From Ridgeia piscesae (lineage: Eukaryota > Annelida > Polychaeta > Sabellida > Siboglinidae), in assembly GCA_025642075.2 (NCBI GenBank), contig JAODUO010001318.1, forward strand, positions 67,001 to 131,000: a DNA stretch of 64,000 nucleotides, in the 5' to 3' direction. Below, in pieces: positions 57,373 through 64,000 of the stretch. Each line of letters opens with the position of its first letter. The first letter of the stretch is position 1. The notes under the pieces were generated by a model. That model made no database searches. It saw only the letters and a program-made list of their open reading frames with translations, and had not been told where the DNA came from. The translations under genes and the position numbers were made by a program.

Positions 57373-59968
57373 ATATACATGTATACAAACATAAATTACG
57401 TCCAAAGATGTCAAATGATGAGAAGATTCATATAGGCGTCGCCTCCATGTTAATTGTCTTGTGACGCCCGTGCACCCGCTGTGGGCAGAAACACGTCAAT
57501 CCTGTGATCCGTTAACCTGTAAGCGCGCCAAATGCAGACGCACAAAATGACTCACAGATTTGGTCTCTGCGTATTTCTTTCATTCGTTTACGACATTATT
57601 TCGGTCAAAATAGTAATATACATTGTAGCTATGTTTAAAAATAAGCTTTGTAAGAAGTTCATTTTATAAATTATATGCTAAAGAATGTTTCACTTATTTC
57701 ACTGGGATTAGCTATCACATGTGTTTATAATTACTTGACCGTCAAGTCGGTTGTCAGCCGCCACGATCTGAGCCGCCAACTCTCATTTGATGTCGGCGGG
57801 CGTTCATAATGTCAATAAACAAAACTGACCATAATATCTACAGGGATTTGGCCTGCTATATAGTCGACCAACCTTTCTTGCGCTAAAACAATCTGCAAGT
57901 CCTCTAACATTTTAGCCACGTTGTTTTACTGGGCTACGGTGCCGTCTATCGATTTTGGAGTAGTAATTCTTTATTATTTGAACATGCAGATGAAAAGTAT
58001 CCAGTTTTCAACATGCACATGCGCAAGTGTATGTACGACGTGTAAGTGTAAGTTTCAATTATTATAACCGTATCTGGGAACACAAATTGTGATTTGTCTA
58101 AAATTAATAACTGAAATTTAGAAATATACGCAATTGTAATACACAATTATGGTATAAAAACAAAATCAATTATTGTAACCATGTCTGGGAATACAAACTG
58201 TGTGGGGGTGGTTGAGGTCCAACAACAGTGGTGTAGCCAGCAGAAGGTAGTTTGTTTGGTCGAAGCGAGCGTAATAATAACTTAGTATGCGATATTTCGA
58301 TGTAATGCAAACACTAGTCATCACAGGGGACAAGTAATATTTATCTTATGGTTCCAAACGAATCAATTAAAAAATTTAAGCCAGAGATTTCGTGGAGGCC
58401 TGATTGAGCATCGCCGTCGGGTTCGCCACTGTCGTCGGCTCGTTTTATGAGTAATATTGTATCGATTGTATCGACACATACATTAGAAACATTTAACTTC
58501 AGACAGAAATATTATATAGTACATTTATATCAGTAGTATGCCGATGTATGCAGGAGGAATTGTAAATTTAACGTAACACGTTAAATAATAATTATAAACC
58601 GAATCATTTAAAATCAATAAATGATGTACTACTTGTGTTTTTATTGTTGTAGTAATTATTTATTCGCGACGAAAATGAAAATATGGTAATTGTATAATTA
58701 TAATTAACGATGATGTATAATTTTGAATTAAGTTATTGTTACTACACTTGAAAACAAATTATTATTTGTCTTGATAAATGAAATTGAGAAATATGCATCG
58801 TCCTTATATACAATTAACATATTTTCATTTTCATAACTACTACAAAAATAAAACAAATACAAGCAGTTTCTACATCGTTGCTTGTTGATTCCATTGATAA
58901 TTATATTTTTGCGACAACACCTAGCAAACGCGTCTACCAGTTGGGCCACGGTAACAATCCCGGATTTAAAGAGTTGTGTTAAATATACAACTCTTCCTTC
59001 ACATGTCGGCATACTAATGAATATTTATAGTTTATACACAACGTTTTTTTCTTTAGTTCAATATATGCTATCTGATGCTATCTGTTTGTAATGTATTTGT
59101 CCTGAAATGGATCATGGCATGGGGGCTGGAATCGATAGAATAATAACTTTGAAAACGAACCGAAGACTGCGGCGATCTCGAAGCTCAAGCAGGCTTCCGA
59201 GAAACAACCAGCCTCAATTTGTCTACAAAATATTATTCGTAAGCAGTCTTAAGATACATGTGTGTTCCCTATGATGACCAGGGTTTGTAGTACATCGGAA
59301 TATCGCACAATAATTAATTGTGACGCTCGTTTCGACCCAAACGTTATTCTTGTAAACATGCTCTGAATGCAAAGAAGCAGTACCCCTTAAAAGAAGCATT
59401 ATGCAAGTTGTCTGAATTTCTGTGAGCACATATGTAATGTGGAGTGATTAGAAATGATGTTTTCGTGCAGCGTGGCATCAGAGCTGTCAAATTACGACAG
59501 CTGTCAGTCGGTGCATTTCTGCGTATTAATACAGTTGTCATTTTGCTTGGTGATGTAATCAGGGGCAATCCATGGGTGGTTCAAGCAGAAATGGAGGGGT
59601 GTAAAGTTTAAAAGAAGTTTGTGGGAGCCTGAGGTATTAAAATAATTTTTCACAGAACTTCTGTCTATGGAGGGTAAATATGCTGTGAAATGGTCAATAA
59701 CAGAGCTGCTCAAGATTAGTAGGAAATGAAGGAAACGTTATAATGGTCGCCTATAGAAAATGTAAATGTGGTCTGACTCCAAATACACGCAGGTAGTACT
59801 GGCAGCTACTGTATTCTCTGTCTAGCAGGCGCCAAATGAGAGCTGATAAGAACTGACTTGAGTACTCTTTGGTTGACTTCTCACGGTTTGACTGTAATTA
59901 GCCCGACGGGAGGGCTACTGTACGTATGCATCTTGGCTATCATTGACCACTGGGCGCCACCATATTAT
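57373..59968. other. Intergenic sequence with a possible SINE head
   Basis: No conserved exon seen. On the minus strand at about 58955-58915, TACCGTGGCCCAACTGGTAG resembles a tRNA A box, but no B box follows, so at most it is a SINE fragment. The remainder is AT-rich unique-looking sequence. Confidence 0.4.
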
Positions 59969-59969
59969 A

Positions 59970-60031
<62 letters not shown>
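59969..60031. repeat. (TA)n microsatellite
   Basis: Pure TA run of about 60 bp. Confidence 0.95.
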
Positions 60032-60033
<2 letters not shown>

Positions 60034-60739
60034 TCGACATCTGTGTTACATCGGTATACATAAATGCACTGGAGACGATGACACAAACATAGTCTAAACA
60101 ACAGGGGAAGGTCCAGGTTTGCGAAAACAACCTTTTGAGAAGAATCGTGGGAGTTAAAGAGAGCTAGTAAGAGAAGAATGGATAGACAGAGAGTGGAGGT
60201 TGGAGTGAAGGAACCTTTTAAGAAGAAATTGGTGAGGAGTAGGTTGAAATGGGCTGGTAATGTGGAAGGAATGGGCGACAGTGAAAAAGTGGCAGATGCC
60301 CAGAAAATGGACGGGAAAACGACGGGAAGACTGAAATTGCGAATAATGGTCAACTCACCCCTGGCGATAGGGATACCAAGAAAAGATCAACAGCAAAATG
60401 CCATTTGACCCTAGTCTAATAACCGGGCAACTAATATTTTGAATCGTTAATAGTCATTAGCACACTGAGAATGATGACATTTTCGTTGCCCTGTCACCTC
60501 ATGGGCTGCAATATACTTTGTGACTCTATGAATCAGGCAGCCAGTTATTGGTCCTCCGTTCCCCACCATCCTGTTTTTTCGTCACTGCAACTGCCATCAA
60601 CAATCTTCGTGAGGAAAAGTTTATATAACATCTTCACACACAAAACACGCCAGTCACGGGCCGATGAAATCAAATCTGTATGATTACCCAGTCAGATTTC
60701 TCTAAGAGCACTCAGCATCTGTATTTATGCATCCACTCG

Positions 60740-60949
60740 TCTGGGTTGTATTCTGGTCATTTACAGCGGCTAGCTACGTTTGCCGGTTATCTGCAGGGTT
60801 CACTCAAGTTGTGTTGGTCATCTCCATGGGCCTCTCTTTGCTGCATGGACATGTCTAGGGATCACTAGGTGCCTGTCATCTCCAAGGCCTCTGTTTTTTG
60901 TCATCTCCAGGGTCTCTCTTTGCTGGTCATCTCCAAGGCCACTTTTTGG
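60740..60949. repeat. 25-bp minisatellite, left part
   Basis: Degenerate units of 'ctggtcatctccagggcctc tcttg' type, diverged on the left and clearer toward 60949. Interrupted by the RTE element; the right part is at 62247-62700. Confidence 0.8.
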
Positions 60950-62246
60950 GATAATGCTCCTATCAGTACCCGGAAAGGTCCTCAACAGAGTCATCTTGGA
61001 CAGACTGAAGACAGGGGTGGATGCCAAGCTCAGAGACCACCAAGCTGGCTTCCGCAAAGACAGATCATGCACCGACCAAATAGCAACACTGCGAATCATT
61101 GTTGAACAATCCATGGAATGGGACTCATCCCTGTACATAAACTTTGTAGACTACGAGAAGGCATTTGATAGCCTCGACAGAGATACACTGTGGAAGCTTC
61201 TACAGCACTACGGGATACCGAATAAACTTATATCTCTGATAAGAAATAGTTACGAAGATATGGCATGCAGGGTCATTCATGCAGGACAACTTACAGACTC
61301 CTTCATGGTGAAGACAGGAGTGAGGCAAGGATGTCTTCTGTCACCATTCTTATTCCTGCTCGCCATAGACTGGATCATGAAAAAGACTACAAAATATAGA
61401 AGAAATGGGATCCAGTGGACACCTTGGAGCCAGTTGGAGGACCTGGACTTTGCGGATGACCTCGCTCTCCTCTCACACAGCCATCAACAAATGCAGGAAA
61501 AAACAGAGCTACTAAACACAGTGTCAACACAGCTAGGACTCAACATCAACAGAAGCAAGACAAGGATTATGAAAGCCAACACAAAGAACAACAACCCCAT
61601 TACAATGAACGGAGAGCCACTGGAAGAGACAGACTCATTCACATACCTGGGCAGTACAATCAACAAACATGGAGGCACAGCAGAAGACGTCAAAGCAAGG
61701 ATACAGAAAGCAAGAGTTGCATTCATCATGTTGAGAAAAATTTGGAGAGCAAAACAAATTAAAACTAACACCAAACTGAGAATATTCAATTCAAATGTCA
61801 AGGCAGTTTTACTCTATGGATCGGAGACATGGCGAAGTACACAGAAGACACTAAAAAGAATACAGACCTTCATCAACAAATGCCTGCGTAGAATCCTACA
61901 CCTGAAGTGGACAGACAAGATATCCAACACTACACTCTGGAAAATGACCAAGCAACTACCCATAGAAAATGAAATAAAGAAGAGAAAATGGAGGTGGATA
62001 GGACATACACTCAGGAAACCACCAAACACCATCACCCGTCAAGCCATCACATGAAACCCCCAGGGAAGAGACGAAGAGGTAGGCCACGAAACACCTGGCA
62101 AAGAGACACAGAAAAAGAAACGAAGGAGATGGGATACACCAGGAGAGAAATGGAGAAGATGGCCACGGACAGAAAACGGTGGCGTTCCTTGGTCGATGGC
62201 CTATGCTCCCAGCGAGCAATCAGGCATAAGTAAGTAAGTAAAGTAA
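60950..62246 (+). mobile_element. 5'-truncated RTE-type LINE with near-intact reverse transcriptase
   Basis: The plus frame encodes motifs of an RTE-group reverse transcriptase: '[20 protein letters not shown]', '[18 protein letters not shown]', '[20 protein letters not shown]', '[14 protein letters not shown]' (catalytic FADD), '[14 protein letters not shown]', '[13 protein letters not shown]' and 'LLYGSETWR'. The frame ends at 62054 where TGG appears changed to TGA next to a one-base loss in a C run, and the terminal region 'RRRGRPRNTWQRDTEKE' continues in another frame to 'SQRAIRHK'. The 3' end is a short (TAAG)n tail, typical of RTE. Positions 60911-60949 are repeated at 62247-62285, a 39-bp target duplication. 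The start within the fingers domain indicates 5' truncation on insertion. Confidence 0.9.
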
Positions 62247-62700
62247 GGGTCTCTCTTTGCTGGTCATCTCCAAGGCCACTTTTTGCTGGTCATCTCCAGG
62301 GCCTCTCTTGCTGGTCATCTCCAGGGCCTCTCTTGCTGGTCATTGCCAGGGCCTCTCTTGCTGGTCATCTCCAGGGCCTCTCTTGCTGGTCATCTCCAGG
62401 GCCTCTCATGCTGGTCATCTCCAGGGCCTCTCTTGCTGGTCATCTCCAGGGCCTCTCTTGCTGGTCATCTCCAGGGCCTCTCTTGCTGGTCATCTCCAGG
62501 GTCTCTCTTTGCTGGTCATTGCCAGGGCCTCCCTTTGCTGGTCATGTCCAGGGGCCCCTCTTTGCTGGTCATCTCCAGGACCTCTCTTTGCTGGTCATTG
62601 CCAGGGCCTCTCTTTGCTGGTCATTGCCAGGGCCTCTCTTTGCTGGTCATGTCCAGGGGCCACTCTTTGCTGGTCATCTCCAGTTGTCACCCTTTCCTAA
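62247..62700. repeat. 25-bp minisatellite, right part, ~18 units
   Basis: Units 'ctggtcatctccagggcctc tcttg', with a second variant 'tttgctggtcattgccagggcctctc' and a 27-bp variant containing 'catgtccaggggcc'. All three plus frames are open through most of it (Leu/Ser/Gly-rich), a by-product of composition rather than a gene. Confidence 0.93.
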
Positions 62701-63085
62701 TAATCTCTAGTGGCCTTTTTGTCTTTACATTTCCTGGTCGTTGTAATTTACAAACTGTATTTGTGTACATGTGCGTGAGTACGCGTATGTGCGCGCACGC
62801 GTGCGTGTAGCCGGTATGAGTGCGTGCAAGTTTAATAATTAATTATTTCACACACACACACACGTCATTGATTTTTACCGCCAGTACAGCTTTATATACA
62901 TGAACATGTAATGTGTAGCGTGGCTGTGATAATGAAAATATATTTCTAATCAGAAGACGAATACGACAAAAAGATTGATAAACACAAAACGTTGGCGTTT
63001 TGACAACAGACGTGTCCATCAAAACAGTGGCGCCATACCACGGAGTCTGGACAACCTTGAGCTCAAGCCAAGGCAGGCAACAACG
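62701..63085. promoter_or_regulatory. Upstream region of TPRKB
   Basis: Includes a TG/CG alternating stretch (62765-62825) and a short (CA) run near 62850. The TPRKB promoter and 5' UTR should lie in the last ~200 bp; no specific element is recognised. Confidence 0.4.
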
Positions 63086-64000
63086 ATGGCAATCGAAACG
63101 TTTCAAAACGAAATATTTCCCGACTCTGCAATTTCTGTTGCCCTGTTCGAAAGTGTAGCTAATTGCAATGATTTGAAGAAATTAGCCATGACAGGGGAAC
63201 TGGATGCAACCCTTTTAAACCCATCTATGGTAAGAAACATGTATTATCGCCCACGAAAATGCCGTTATGATGTCCTCAACCTAGCCCCTAATGAGTGTTA
63301 CGCAATATTCCACTCTAGAGGTATCGGTTGCGGCCTGGGTTACACTACTCGCATGTCAGGTAGTTACATCTAGCGACCTACTACAGGATCGGCCACCATT
63401 GCAACTCACCACAACACACAAGCAGTGTAGTGTCTCTTCAAGATTCAATAACTGCAGAAGTCCAAGTTCGGCTTGGTAGCAAACACGTTTTTATTCCTCC
63501 AAACACACAGTACAAACATCTTCCATCTCTTCTCTTCTCCTTCCTCGTCCTTTTCTTCCTAGGCTTATATCCTATCTGCCAAGAGGCAGTCACCAACTAG
63601 ACATGCATTTCCTTATTTAGTTAGGCTATCTGCGCAACTCTCTGGCTAAGCTTCGGACAAGGCTCGGACTCCCCTCTCGGTAGGTCCGAGAGATAATAAT
63701 AGTCTGGCTGTGCTTCTTCGTATAGTCCGGCTAAGGCCAGCTAGAATAGCACTACTGACCCTCGCAGCGATGCCGTGCCGCCTACGGCCAACAAGAATAG
63801 CAACCCATTAGCGTCACTAATAACCTGCAGCCACTAGTCCAGCTATCTACGACTTATTGTGTCCTGCTTCCTATAGTGCTTTCATATCTCTGCTTCAAAA
63901 TATATCCTTGCGATTCTTACATCCATTTGTAATTTTATACCCTTCCATTTCCAGTCACCAAAATAATGTTGCAACTTTGTTCATTTCAGATAGTTGACAC
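63086..64000 (+). CDS. TPRKB: TPRKB (Cgi121), EKC/KEOPS subunit, first exon and start of exon 2
   Basis: Exon 1 is 63086-63229 (48 codons, ATG in context CAACGATGG, donor GTAAGA). Exon 2 starts at 63990 after 'ttgttcatttcag' and runs off the window. The start MAIETFQNEIFPDSAISVAL with 'NDLKKLAMTGELDATLLNPSM' and the exon 2 start 'IVDT' follow the TPRKB pattern (..LFPE....LLF..V.N..DLR..AMEG.IDGSLINP..IVDPFQ). Family knowledge: TPRKB binds the kinase-like subunit PRPK/Bud32 in the KEOPS complex, which makes t6A37 on tRNAs reading ANN codons. About 48 of the usual ~175 residues are visible. An upstream in-frame ATG at 62975 gives a longer frame, but family alignment favours 63086. Confidence 0.87.
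63230..63989 (+). other. TPRKB intron 1
   Basis: 760-bp GT-AG intron. Contains a pyrimidine-rich stretch (63500-63565) and a locally GC-richer segment (63620-63860) with repeated 'ggctaag', 'ggctgtg' and 'agctagaatagca' words that I do not recognise; possibly a SINE or MITE fragment. Confidence 0.6.

Noticed and set aside
60180..60408. Plus frame 'MDRQRVEVGVKEPFKKKLVR' as a gene
   Set aside because: Resembles the extreme C-terminal fragment of a LINE-encoded protein (RSRLKWAGNVEGM); short, isolated and without splice context, so not listed as a gene.
62257..62810. Three overlapping plus frames of 125-175 codons
   Set aside because: All three frames of the 25-bp minisatellite are open; composition, not coding.

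Overview
The window is animal nuclear DNA. The genes have many short exons with consensus GT-AG junctions, the intergenic DNA is AT-rich, and non-LTR retrotransposons, DNA transposons, tRNA-derived SINEs and long microsatellites are abundant. The NitFhit fusion gene rules out a vertebrate, and the repeat content (SINEs, RTE, MULE and pogo elements, TGTA/CA runs) looks most like a lophotrochozoan, probably a gastropod mollusc. The species is an inference.

Four conserved genes were assembled exon by exon; all splice phases agree and the products align with known families. (1) ZC3HC1/NIPA, minus strand, 15029-2294, nine coding exons, 727 aa. (2) KLHDC10, plus strand, 15265-22381, ten coding exons, 385 aa. 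These two are head to head with 235 bp between start codons. (3) NitFhit, minus strand, 38490-24588, ten coding exons, 477 aa, a fusion of a Nit1-type amidase and a Fhit Ap3A hydrolase; it is tail to tail with KLHDC10. (4) TPRKB (KEOPS subunit), plus strand, from 63086, cut by the window end inside exon 2.

The 24.6 kb between NitFhit and TPRKB holds no conserved host gene that I recognise. It holds a PHD-finger gene fragment, a duplicated ~0.9-1.1 kb repeat, a fold-back MITE, a 70-bp CACGTG-rich satellite, a pogo/Tigger transposase relic fused to a 36-bp coding minisatellite, a decayed LINE, a Mutator-like transposase pseudogene, compound microsatellites and an RTE retrotransposon inserted into a 25-bp minisatellite. 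The introns of the three complete genes also carry nested transposons.

Two features stand out. First, three introns have the signature of the minor (U12) spliceosome: an AT-AC intron in ZC3HC1 (ATATCCTT donor) and two GTATCC-type introns in NitFhit. Second, in four introns a minisatellite abuts the 3' splice site and repeats the splice acceptor together with the first bases of the downstream exon. Three of these are in NitFhit and one is in ZC3HC1. I know of no description of such acceptor-anchored arrays clustered in neighbouring genes, and I regard this as the most novel signal in the window.
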